A stretch of 64,000 bases of DNA from positions 1 to 64,000 of the forward strand of contig CAZEYT010000004.1 in the NCBI GenBank assembly GCA_964516295.1, read 5' to 3'. The translations under genes and the position numbers were made by a program. The first letter of the stretch is position 1. Each line of letters begins with the position of its first letter. The DNA comes from CAZEYT01 sp964516295. Lineage in GTDB: Bacteria; Verrucomicrobiota; Verrucomicrobiia; Chthoniobacterales; Terrimicrobiaceae. Of the stretch, positions 26,054 through 33,571 are shown in pieces. The notes under the pieces are model-generated. The model did no database searches. It was not told where the DNA came from and saw only the letters and a list, made by a program, of their open reading frames with translations.

Positions 26054-26650
26054 ATGAAAACCGCACTCGCCCTTCTGATTGCCCTCGCCACCGTCGCCCA
26101 TGCCCAGGTGGAAGTGGGAAAACCCGCCCCGGATTTCACTTTGAAGGACTGCTCGGGCAAGGAACACAGCCTCTCGGATTTCAAAGGAAAAACCGTCGTC
26201 CTCGAGTGGGTGAACCACGGATGTCCGTTCGTCGTGAAGCACTACAGCTCGGGGAACATGCAGAAGCTCCAGAAGGACGCCACCGCGAAGGACGTGGTCT
26301 GGCTTTCGATCTGCTCGTCCGCTCCGGGCAAGCAAGGGCACATGACCGGCGAGGATGCGGCCAAAAAGTGTGAAGCCGTCGGCTCCGCCGCAACCGCCTA
26401 CCTCCTCGACGAAGATGGCAAAGTCGGCCGTCTCTACGGAGCCAAAGTCACGCCGGAAATGTATATCATCAACAAAGACGGCATCCTCGTTTACCACGGA
26501 GCCATTGACAACAAGAAGTCAACCGACGCCGCCGACATTGCCGGGGCCACCAACCATGTCGCCGTTGCGTTGGAAGAAGTGCTCGCAGGCAAGCCGGTCA
26601 CGACCGCCACGACGACCGCCTATGGCTGCTCGGTGAAATACGCAAACTGA
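26054..26650 (+). CDS. Secreted peroxiredoxin-like redoxin
   Basis: This protein has 198 residues with a cleavable signal peptide (MKTALALLIALATVAHAQ). The AhpC/TSA-type redoxin domain begins at VGKPAPDFTL. It has a single Cys in WVNHGCPFVVKHY in place of a CxxC, and further cysteines in ICSS and KKCEAV. It is probably a periplasmic thiol peroxidase-like or thiol-transfer protein supplied by the upstream DsbD-like protein. A strong terminator follows. Confidence 0.85.
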   Translation: MKTALALLIALATVAHAQVEVGKPAPDFTLKDCSGKEHSLSDFKGKTVVLEWVNHGCPFVVKHYSSGNMQKLQKDATAKDVVWLSICSSAPGKQGHMTGEDAAKKCEAVGSAATAYLLDEDGKVGRLYGAKVTPEMYIINKDGILVYHGAIDNKKSTDAADIAGATNHVAVALEEVLAGKPVTTATTTAYGCSVKYAN

Positions 26651-26673
26651 TCCACCGGTAAAAAAATTCCCAA

Positions 26674-26708
26674 CCGGTGTCGGAACACTCTTCCGGCGCC
26701 GGCTTTTT
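26674..26708 (+). terminator. Intrinsic terminator after redoxin gene
   Basis: A 12-bp stem (CCGGTGTCGGAA pairing with TTCCGGCGCCGG, allowing G-U) with a 5-nt loop is followed by CTTTTT. It lies 23 bp after the stop codon. The stretch 26711-26872 after it shows no gene. Confidence 0.85.
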
Positions 26709-26872
26709 GCTAGGAGCATTTTAAGTGGCCGCCGATTCGCGAGCGATTCAGTCCTGCTGCCCCAACCACCGCTGCGGGTGAATTCGTTTTCGAGGACACG
26801 GAACTTGATTTTTTTATCGCTGGTCTTGCTGATCGAGGTCGGCCATTTGAGGTTGGTCGCATGTCTCCCCTG

Positions 26873-27376
26873 CTACATGGGGAGGTCCGCCTGTTTCGGG
26901 CGCGGGGGTGGGAGTTCGCGGACTTCGATGCGACCGTCGGCGGCGGTTTTCAAGGGGCCGTCATTGGTGTAGAGGACGTCGGCGCCGCGCGCCAAGGCGC
27001 TGGCCAGAATCATGAGGTCGGCCTTGATCTTTGCCCGCTCGGTGCCGGGGAATGCCTCGCGAATTTGATCCCAGAGATGGGGGTTGCGTTCGGAGGCATC
27101 TCGCCAGAGTTCCGCTGCGATGGCCGCCGTGCGCACGTCGAAGGGCACGACTTGAAACCTGCGGTTGAGCACGTCGAGCAAGCCGACGTGTTGCGGCTTG
27201 GGCACGCCGGCGAGGAATTCCGCCACGACGACCGCGGGGACCACGATGTCGGCGTCGGCGGTGTCGAGGTCCTCGAAGATAGCTTGGGCCCGATTGATCA
27301 TTTCCTCCTGACCGGGGGTGGCGACGCCGCGCACGCCCCAGATGAGGATGTGGTTGTCGAGGCAGGCGCGTTTCAT
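26873..27376 (-). CDS. PIN domain ribonuclease (VapC-like)
   Basis: This protein has 167 residues. It has the PIN fold acidic residues: Asp7 in CLDNHIL, a Glu in VVVAEFLAG, and Asp in IKADLMILASALARGADVLYTND. Such proteins usually act as toxin RNases cleaving tRNA or mRNA. Its ATG overlaps the stop of the upstream 262-residue gene (ATGA), so that protein may be its partner, although it does not look like a VapB. It is the last gene of the minus-strand defence cluster. Confidence 0.85.
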   Translation of the reverse strand: MKRACLDNHILIWGVRGVATPGQEEMINRAQAIFEDLDTADADIVVPAVVVAEFLAGVPKPQHVGLLDVLNRRFQVVPFDVRTAAIAAELWRDASERNPHLWDQIREAFPGTERAKIKADLMILASALARGADVLYTNDGPLKTAADGRIEVRELPPPRPKQADLPM

Positions 27377-28161
27377 GGCAGTTCTCCTTCCCTCACGCGG
27401 CGGACGAAGAGGTCGATGTCTTCGATCTGGTCGTAGGCTCCGCCTGCCGCTTCACGGAGTTCCTGGAAGGCCTCGCTCGCCTTGCCGCGTTCGTAGTGAA
27501 GGATTTCTTCGACCCGGAAATAGACGACCGAGCCGTCCTGGGCATCCCATGTGGCCTGCCCTCGCAAGGCAGCCTGAGAATAGAGTCGGCTGCCAAGTTC
27601 GCGGCTTTGCTCCTCGGTGACGTCACCATAGACGACTTGGCGGTCGGAGACGCGCAGGCGCACGCGGGGACGCAAGCCGCCCACGCGCTCGATCTTGCCG
27701 TGGAAGACGGTTTCGCCACGTTGGTATTCCGGGGCTGGAACCTCGACTCCGAATTCGGGAGGCAGGTCGAGGATGGGGCGGTCGCCGCCGTTCCAGAATT
27801 GGGTGCGTCCGTTGCGCTGGCGCGAGAACGTGGTGAGCGTGCGAAGACCTTCGAGGCTCCGGGCCGGGAGGCTACGGAAGAGCCGATTGGCGGTGGCGGT
27901 GGTCAGCTCCTTGTATGCGGAGCGGGCGATTTCGGACCGGTTGCTTGTGAAGGCGAACCCGATGCTCTCGTCCACAACCTGCGCGAGTCCGACGATGAGT
28001 TCCTCCGATTCATCCGGGTGTTCACGGGCGGCGATGGCCAACACGGTTTGCTCCGCTGCCACGAGCAACTGCGCGAGGTGGCTCGCTGGGATGAGATGGG
28101 GATGCAACCCCTCGCCGGTTAGGCGGATGGTAAAGAGTGGCTTTTCCGTATTTGCTGGCAC
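27373..28161 (-). CDS. Uncharacterised protein coupled to PIN toxin
   Basis: This protein has 262 residues, and I do not recognise a named domain. The N-terminal 110 residues are helical (HLIPASHLAQLLVAAEQTVLAI). The second half looks beta-rich (ETVFHGKIERVGGLRPRVRLRV, followed by ELGSRLYSQAALRGQATWD), then a helical C-terminus (IEDIDLFVRRVREG). No helix-turn-helix or AbrB-type domain typical of VapB antitoxins is visible. It overlaps the PIN gene by 4 bp, and its start lies 4 bp from the end of an orphan hsdS tail. It may be an antitoxin or a sensor. Confidence 0.6.
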   Translation of the reverse strand: MPANTEKPLFTIRLTGEGLHPHLIPASHLAQLLVAAEQTVLAIAAREHPDESEELIVGLAQVVDESIGFAFTSNRSEIARSAYKELTTATANRLFRSLPARSLEGLRTLTTFSRQRNGRTQFWNGGDRPILDLPPEFGVEVPAPEYQRGETVFHGKIERVGGLRPRVRLRVSDRQVVYGDVTEEQSRELGSRLYSQAALRGQATWDAQDGSVVYFRVEEILHYERGKASEAFQELREAAGGAYDQIEDIDLFVRRVREGELP

Positions 28162-28165
28162 GAAT

Positions 28166-28249
28166 TTACTCCGAAGCGGCGGCGGGGCAAGCCTCTTCCT
28201 CGCCCCAGATGCGGGCGAGGGCGGCTTGGATGTTTCTTTCGCAGCGGGT
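28166..28249 (-). pseudogene. Orphan hsdS C-terminal tail
   Basis: On the minus strand this segment encodes TRCERNIQAALARIWGEEE and a stop 27 residues in. It closely parallels the end of the fused hsdMS protein, TRFEKKIQATLARIWGETA, at 29955-30040. No start codon or specificity domain precedes it. It lies between the HIRAN-like gene and the 262-residue gene and marks where another hsdS once ended. Confidence 0.75.
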
Positions 28250-28297
28250 GCTGGAAACTCGAATAACGGGCCTTAGCGTCGGCGACGAATCTGGCAG

Positions 28298-29050
28298 TTA
28301 ATCCAACAGCGGATTGAAGTCGGGTGTGGACATGGGCTGTCTGCCTGCTGGCGCACGCCCCTTGTAATCAATGAGCAGGCGCTGATTAAGAGGAGCAGAC
28401 TCGTCGTTGATGCGGGCCACCGTGGCGGACAATTCGGGGGCGTAGGGCACGCAGGTGATCAGATCTTCCACCAGGTATCGGGGTGCCCAGCCGATCATTT
28501 GGTAATCTACAGTGAGCAGTGGCACCGCCAGCCGGGTGGCTGGGTTGTTCAGTTCCACGAGGATGCGCAACTCCTCGCCGACATTCAACTGGGCGGCCCG
28601 AGCTTGCGCTTTTTCGCCCAAATGTCGGAGACCGTGCAAGAAGAAGCGCACATGAAAGTGCCCCTCGGCATCAGCGGTGACTTGGGGGAACACTTCCAGA
28701 TTGTCCGTTACGCGCTCGCCGCCGGATACGGAAAGAATTGAGACGGGGTCGGCGTGACCCCGGTCCAGATCCAGCCACCGGATGAATTCCTGGAAATCTT
28801 CCCGTTTGGGTGAAATCACTCGGTTTTTGAACAAAGGAAAAAGCTCGTCGGACTCATAGTCTTTCCGGAAATCGGGAAAGGCCAACAGAGGGGTAAATCC
28901 CACATCGCGTTGGGCTTTCAGCGCGCCTCCCGTGTAGCGGAAGCGGTAATGATGAGCTTCAGGATCTGCATCCAAGCGACCCACAGGAAACCATGCCCGA
29001 CTGCGGGCGGAATCGGTGGGAGCCTGCCAGGCGAGGAAGAGGCTTTTCAT
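28298..29050 (-). CDS. HIRAN-like domain protein paired with HipA-like kinase
   Basis: This protein has 250 residues. The N-terminal region (LFLAWQAP, RAWFPVGRLD, HYRFRYTGGALKA) is common in proteins encoded next to HipA-like kinases. The region about 150-205 (LRILVELNNPATRLAVPLL, then MIGWAPRYLV) resembles a HIRAN domain, known from HLTF/Rad5 for binding DNA ends. It overlaps the kinase gene by 4 bp. It may act as the DNA-damage or phage-DNA sensor, or as the antitoxin of the kinase; neither role is shown. Confidence 0.65.
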   Translation of the reverse strand: MKSLFLAWQAPTDSARSRAWFPVGRLDADPEAHHYRFRYTGGALKAQRDVGFTPLLAFPDFRKDYESDELFPLFKNRVISPKREDFQEFIRWLDLDRGHADPVSILSVSGGERVTDNLEVFPQVTADAEGHFHVRFFLHGLRHLGEKAQARAAQLNVGEELRILVELNNPATRLAVPLLTVDYQMIGWAPRYLVEDLITCVPYAPELSATVARINDESAPLNQRLLIDYKGRAPAGRQPMSTPDFNPLLD

Positions 29051-29946
29051 GGGAATTCCAAGATCAATCTACGCGTGGTGGCCAGCAATGCCAGAGCAAA
29101 GCGGCGGGCCGGATCCGTGATCCGCGTGTCAGGAACCCGATGGAGCAGTCCTTCCACGGCATTTTTCGACAGTTCCGCCACCCGGGTTTGCCAAGGTTTG
29201 AAAAACTGGGGGTAGCGTTCGGCCAGCGTCTGGGCCACGGCCAGAGGACTGAGACCGTGCCGGGCCTCTGCATTTAAAAAGATGCCACCGCGGCCTTTGC
29301 GGATGTATCGCTCCAAGGTTCCTTCGCTCAAATAACCCTCTCGCGCTTCGTCAGTGAGTTCCCGCCCGAGGGAGGAAGCATGGTCGAAAGTGGGTGCAAG
29401 CTGGATTTTGAAGCCGGGTGCTTGACCTGCCTCCTCGTGCCGCTCCACCAACACGCCCCAGTTTTGATGGTGACGATCAGTGTTGCCCACCACGGCATCA
29501 AGCACAAGATAGCCCACCATGCGAAAGGCGGCTTCCCGGCGGGATTTTTCTGTGGGAAAAAGTTTTTCAATCACTGTGACGATGTTGTCGAAGGTATGAT
29601 CCGCTTGGCCTCGCTCCTTTTCCTTGTCGTAACCTGTGATAAGGCCTCCAAGCAGTTCGTTGCCATGGACGAGCACGCTCTGGTTGGAGAGCAGGAAAGA
29701 CCGAACCGCACACCCCCGCTTGCCCGCCCAGACGGCCAGTTCGGCATGGTGGGTGGGGAGGCCAAGGAGGAGAGCAATTTCCGAGGCCACCTTTTCCGAC
29801 CAATCCTCGCCGGTTCCAAGGCGGGCTTCCTTGAAAAGCCAGTTCTCCCCATCCAGTTTGAACCAAAACTTGGGCTTGCTCCCCAACTGTTCCACATCGC
29901 TCCGCATCTCAGAGGTGACTTCCAAAATGGGGAAGGTCTCGGACAT
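29047..29946 (-). CDS. HipA-like serine/threonine kinase domain protein
   Basis: This protein has 299 residues. It corresponds to the C-terminal HipA kinase core: the catalytic motif GNTDRHHQNWGV and the metal-binding motif APTFDHASSLGREL are clear, and there is no N-terminal Couple_hipA domain. HipA relatives phosphorylate aminoacyl-tRNA synthetases or other targets and arrest growth. There is no HipB-like DNA-binding gene; the partner is the HIRAN-like protein. It starts 8 bp after the hsdMS stop. Confidence 0.82.
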   Translation of the reverse strand: MSETFPILEVTSEMRSDVEQLGSKPKFWFKLDGENWLFKEARLGTGEDWSEKVASEIALLLGLPTHHAELAVWAGKRGCAVRSFLLSNQSVLVHGNELLGGLITGYDKEKERGQADHTFDNIVTVIEKLFPTEKSRREAAFRMVGYLVLDAVVGNTDRHHQNWGVLVERHEEAGQAPGFKIQLAPTFDHASSLGRELTDEAREGYLSEGTLERYIRKGRGGIFLNAEARHGLSPLAVAQTLAERYPQFFKPWQTRVAELSKNAVEGLLHRVPDTRITDPARRFALALLATTRRLILEFP

Positions 29947-29954
29947 GGAACAGG

Positions 29955-32423
29955 TCAGACGCTGGCAGGAGCGGTTTCCCCCCAGATGCGGGCGAGGGTG
30001 GCCTGGATTTTCTTTTCGAAGCGGGTGATCAGTTCGCGGTTGGCGCCCACCAACGCTTGCTCGGCTTCGATCTCGGCCACGATGGCTTGCTGCGTGGCGA
30101 GGGGTGGGAGGGGAATTGGAATGCTCTCGACGATGACTTGATTGATCTTCGGCATACTGCCAGCAGCACCGACGGCGTTCCTAGTGATGAACTCACGAAC
30201 CGGGCCGCTTTGGAGAACAGTAAGCAGGTAGTGGCTCTCAATCTTCGATTCGTCAGCGCGGACGCGGATCATCAAGTCTGGGTAGATGTAGTTTTTGTCG
30301 TCGGTATCGAAAATCGCGGCTGTGCCAACGAGTTCTTTCGTGTTCCCTCGTTGAAGGTAGATGTCGCCACGGCGACAGCGGCAGGGTGAATCAAGCGGGA
30401 TGTCTTCATCGAGATACTTGAACTTCGAGAGGTCCATCTTGCCTGAAGTGGTCGCGCTCAAAGTCAGCACCTTGAGGTTTGTCGCCCGGTCAACGGGACT
30501 TCCTGAGTAGCCGTTCTTTGGTTTGCTCTCGATGACTGTGCCCAATTCCACCATCGGCCAGTCGGGGTGGATGGGGATGTGGGGGCGGTAGTGGTCGAGG
30601 ACGGCGCGGGCGCCGTTGATGACTTTCTGGTAGCCCTCGATCTCCGCCACGATCTCCTTCTGCACCTCCAGTGGCGGCAGGGGGATTGGGAGCCCCTTGA
30701 ACGCGTCCACATCGATATTCTTTTGCGCGTGGCCGCGAGCACACGCGAAAATTCGGTCTTGGCTGTTGAGCAGAATTTGAACGACGTAGCTTTTTGTTGC
30801 CCGGCCGATGTAGGCGTCGGCTATCGAGAAGGTGAATCCCGAATCAAGCAGGTAGAACTTTCCTTGCACCGCTCGCACACATTCCGGCGACATCGCGAAC
30901 CGCGAAATCACAACGTCGTTTTCCCGAGTGAAAGAATCAGTCCGAAAGCTCTCACCACCGCCGCCATAGACGGGAAACAGAGTTCCTTCGTCATCCTTTT
31001 TCGTGATCCGGGTCCCAAATTCCAGTTTGAGCAATTCGCCCAACGCGACGTTGGGGAAAGTTGTCTCCCGTTCCGTTCCCTCCCGATACCGCTCGCCACT
31101 GAGATTGTAGTCGCCATTGGCGGCGATCTTTTCCTTCGGCACGATGAGGCCGGTGGTGAAGCTCAGCGCATCCGTCGGCGTTTTGCTGCGCAGGGCTTGG
31201 AGATACGCCGAGAGTTCGGCCTGAACCTGGGGGAGGTCGTTCTTCTCGATGGCACGGCGCTGGGCACCGAGGCCGAAGCCGTCGTTCTCCACTTTGAAGA
31301 AGGCGATGGTCGGCGCCTGTTTCGCGAGGCTCTGGTCGAGGAGGAGGATGCTGGTCTTCACCCCAGAGTAGGGATTGAAGCAACCGGCGGGCAGGGAGAT
31401 GACGGCGACAAGGCTGGTGTCCACGAGCATCTTGCGCAGCTCGGTGTAGGCGGTCTGGCTCTGGAAGATGATGCCTTCGGGGACGATGATGCCGGCGCGT
31501 CCGCCGGGGGTGAGGTGCTCGGCCATGTAGTCCACGAAGAGGACTTCGCTGCGCTTGGCCTGGATGGAGAAGCGGCGGTGCGGTTTGATGCCGCCTTTCG
31601 GGGACATGAAGGGCGGGTTGGCGAGGATGACGGCGGCGAATTCGTTCCAGCGCTCCTCGGAGGTGAGGGTGTCGTATTCGTAGATGTGCGGATCTGTGAA
31701 ACCGTGGAGGTAGAGGTTCACCAGGGAGAGGCGCACCATGTCGGGGCTGATGTCGTAGCCCTTGAAGTTTTTGGCGAGGCGGCCTCGGTCATCCGGGGTG
31801 AGCCGGCTGTGGCCCTTGGCGTCGGTATTGGTGCGGAGGATGTGCTTGTAAGCGGAGATGAGGAAACCGGCGGTGCCGCACGCGGGGTCGAGGACGGTCT
31901 CGTCCTTCTTCGGGTCTACGATCTGGACGATGAAATCAATGATGTGGCGCGGGGTGCGAAACTGCCCGGCATCGCCCTGCGAACCAAGGACGCTGAGGAG
32001 ATACTCGAAGGCATCGCCGAGGCGCTCGCTGTGGTCGTAGGTGAACTCGTCGATGATCTTGAGGAAGGCCTTGAGCGTCTCGGGGTCGCGGTAAGGGAGG
32101 TAGGCGTTCTTGAAGATGTCGCGGAAGAGCGGCGGCAGGCCGGGGTTTTCCGTCATCTTGGTGATGCCCTCGCCGTAGAGCGCGAGGGTCTCGTGGCCGC
32201 CGAGGCCGGAACGCATGAGCTTCGCCCAGCCGTAGCGGGCGAAGTCGCCGGTGAAGAACTTGCGTTTGCCGCCGAGTTCCTCGGCCTCGGCGTCCATGTC
32301 GTCCATGAACTTGTAGATGAGGGCGATGGTGATCTGCTCGACCTGGGATTTGGGATCGGGAACCTTGCCGACGAGGATGTCGCGGGCGGTGTCGATGCGG
32401 CGTTTGGTATCGGTGTCGAGCAT
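29955..32423 (-). CDS. Type I restriction-modification HsdM-HsdS fusion
   Basis: This protein has 822 residues. Residues 1-~440 form the N6-adenine methyltransferase subunit: helical N-terminal HsdM_N, SAM motif DPACGTAGFL (179-188), and catalytic NPPF (269-272). Residues about 455-640 and 640-805 are two target-recognition domains, each ended by a conserved coiled-coil spacer (IPLPPLEVQKEIVAEIEGYQ; IPLPPLATQQAIVAEIEAEQ). M and S are normally separate; here one chain carries both. Partner hsdR is at 33568-36108, and between them lie the Abi_2 gene and a small ORF. It lies 3 bp after the Abi stop. Confidence 0.93.
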   Translation of the reverse strand: MLDTDTKRRIDTARDILVGKVPDPKSQVEQITIALIYKFMDDMDAEAEELGGKRKFFTGDFARYGWAKLMRSGLGGHETLALYGEGITKMTENPGLPPLFRDIFKNAYLPYRDPETLKAFLKIIDEFTYDHSERLGDAFEYLLSVLGSQGDAGQFRTPRHIIDFIVQIVDPKKDETVLDPACGTAGFLISAYKHILRTNTDAKGHSRLTPDDRGRLAKNFKGYDISPDMVRLSLVNLYLHGFTDPHIYEYDTLTSEERWNEFAAVILANPPFMSPKGGIKPHRRFSIQAKRSEVLFVDYMAEHLTPGGRAGIIVPEGIIFQSQTAYTELRKMLVDTSLVAVISLPAGCFNPYSGVKTSILLLDQSLAKQAPTIAFFKVENDGFGLGAQRRAIEKNDLPQVQAELSAYLQALRSKTPTDALSFTTGLIVPKEKIAANGDYNLSGERYREGTERETTFPNVALGELLKLEFGTRITKKDDEGTLFPVYGGGGESFRTDSFTRENDVVISRFAMSPECVRAVQGKFYLLDSGFTFSIADAYIGRATKSYVVQILLNSQDRIFACARGHAQKNIDVDAFKGLPIPLPPLEVQKEIVAEIEGYQKVINGARAVLDHYRPHIPIHPDWPMVELGTVIESKPKNGYSGSPVDRATNLKVLTLSATTSGKMDLSKFKYLDEDIPLDSPCRCRRGDIYLQRGNTKELVGTAAIFDTDDKNYIYPDLMIRVRADESKIESHYLLTVLQSGPVREFITRNAVGAAGSMPKINQVIVESIPIPLPPLATQQAIVAEIEAEQALVGANRELITRFEKKIQATLARIWGETAPASV

Positions 32424-32426
32424 GAG

Positions 32427-33422
32427 TCAGGTCCAGAGGGGGTGGTTGCGCCAGTTCGGAGGGAGGCCCATTTCGGAGATTGGTATCTCGGAAAATTCGT
32501 CGAAGAGGGTAAGGAGCCGAGCTTTCCACTGAGTGGTGGGGCTGATCTTTCCAAGCCAGACGTGACAGACCGTGAGCATGAGCCCGATCTTGTCGTTCGA
32601 GAAACCCGGGGCGACATGCCATTGGGGGTTTTTGTTTTTCCCGGGGACGGACGGTTTCACGCCGAATACCCGGTTCCAGATGCGGGCGTGGTGGGCGCAG
32701 GAGTTTCGTAGGGTGAAGAACGCCTTGGTCCAGGAGAGCAATTGTTCGTCAGGGAAGCCGAAATCGTCTGCGACCGACTTCACAATGGAGCGATCCACCG
32801 CATAGATAAATTGGAGAGCGGTTTCACAGGTCATCAACTCGCAGGCCATCCACAGGGGAAGGTGTGAGTGATGGTCGCCGTAGACCCTATCGAAGTGTTT
32901 GACGAAGGTATCGCTGGCTCGGCTTTTTTCGCTTTGAAGCTTGGTCAGCCAATTTTGATAGTCCGTGTGTTCGATCCCTTTCAGGCGAAAGATTCTTTTT
33001 AAGTTCCGCCACAGCCGCTGCCTGAGTGTGCGCTTTTTGAACCGCGGCAAATTTTGGGGGTCGAGATGCCCGAACGGTCCAAAGGGTTGCCCCGAGGAAT
33101 TCTGCGCATGCACGAAGTGATAGACAAACCGGGTGCGAACGGCGACCTCGATGCGCTCGATGGCATCCAGGACGATCATGCGCAGCTTTCGGTCGAAATT
33201 ATAGCGCCGCCAGACTGTGTAAAGGGAGGTGCCGGGTGCGAAGGAATTCGTCAGGACACCCGCTGCGTCGGGAATGCGAAATGGATGGAGATAACCGCTC
33301 AGCCGGTAGTAGTTTACAGCTTGTAGACGAGCGATGAGTTCGTCGCGGTTCGCAACGAGTCCTCGATGGATCAGTTGGTCGGCCTGCTGCTCGACGCTCA
33401 AGGCGCTCTTGCCGTAGATCAT
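32427..33422 (-). CDS. Abi_2 (AbiD/AbiF-like) abortive-infection protein with HEPN motif
   Basis: This protein has 331 residues. The Abi_2 pattern is clear: LSVEQQADQLIHRGL, VNYYRLSGYLHPF, YNFDRKLRMIVLDAIERIEVAVRT, and the HEPN RNase motif in RNSCAHHARIWNR near residue 240. Members block phage growth, probably by RNA cleavage after infection, and resemble the RloC/PrrC logic of riding inside a restriction locus. The start overlaps the stop of the 50-residue ORF (ATGA), and hsdMS begins 3 bp after its stop. Confidence 0.88.
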   Translation of the reverse strand: MIYGKSALSVEQQADQLIHRGLVANRDELIARLQAVNYYRLSGYLHPFRIPDAAGVLTNSFAPGTSLYTVWRRYNFDRKLRMIVLDAIERIEVAVRTRFVYHFVHAQNSSGQPFGPFGHLDPQNLPRFKKRTLRQRLWRNLKRIFRLKGIEHTDYQNWLTKLQSEKSRASDTFVKHFDRVYGDHHSHLPLWMACELMTCETALQFIYAVDRSIVKSVADDFGFPDEQLLSWTKAFFTLRNSCAHHARIWNRVFGVKPSVPGKNKNPQWHVAPGFSNDKIGLMLTVCHVWLGKISPTTQWKARLLTLFDEFSEIPISEMGLPPNWRNHPLWT

Positions 33423-33571
33423 GCGGTCCTCTCCTCTGCCGTGACCGTGTCATCGGGGCAAAAAAACACCCGCCGAATTACGCATGCAAGCAGAGGCGCG
33501 GCGGGTTTGATGTTCCTAATAAACCAAAGCGCTTCGGTTTCCGCAAGGTGTTTTTTGAAGGCCTTCATCAT
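33419..33571 (-). CDS. 50-residue ORF translationally coupled between hsdR and abi
   Basis: ATG at 33571 overlaps the hsdR stop (ATGA), and its own TGA at 33419-33421 overlaps the abi start in the same way. The peptide (MMKAFKKHLAETEALWFIRN start, two Cys in the second half, acidic end) has no family that I recognise. The double overlap argues that the frame is translated, or at least that it carries ribosomes from hsdR to abi. Possible roles are an anti-toxin peptide for the Abi RNase or an Ocr-like sensor; both are speculation. Confidence 0.5.
   Translation of the reverse strand: MMKAFKKHLAETEALWFIRNIKPAAPLLACVIRRVFFCPDDTVTAEERTA

Noticed and set aside
26711..26872. Possible small gene or RNA after the redoxin terminator
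   Set aside because: No frame with plausible start and composition, and no stable structure that I could see.
30567..32711. 714-codon open frame on the plus strand
   Set aside because: It is antisense to hsdMS, rich in Glu/Val/Gly, without any motif; hsdMS motifs on the minus strand are unambiguous.
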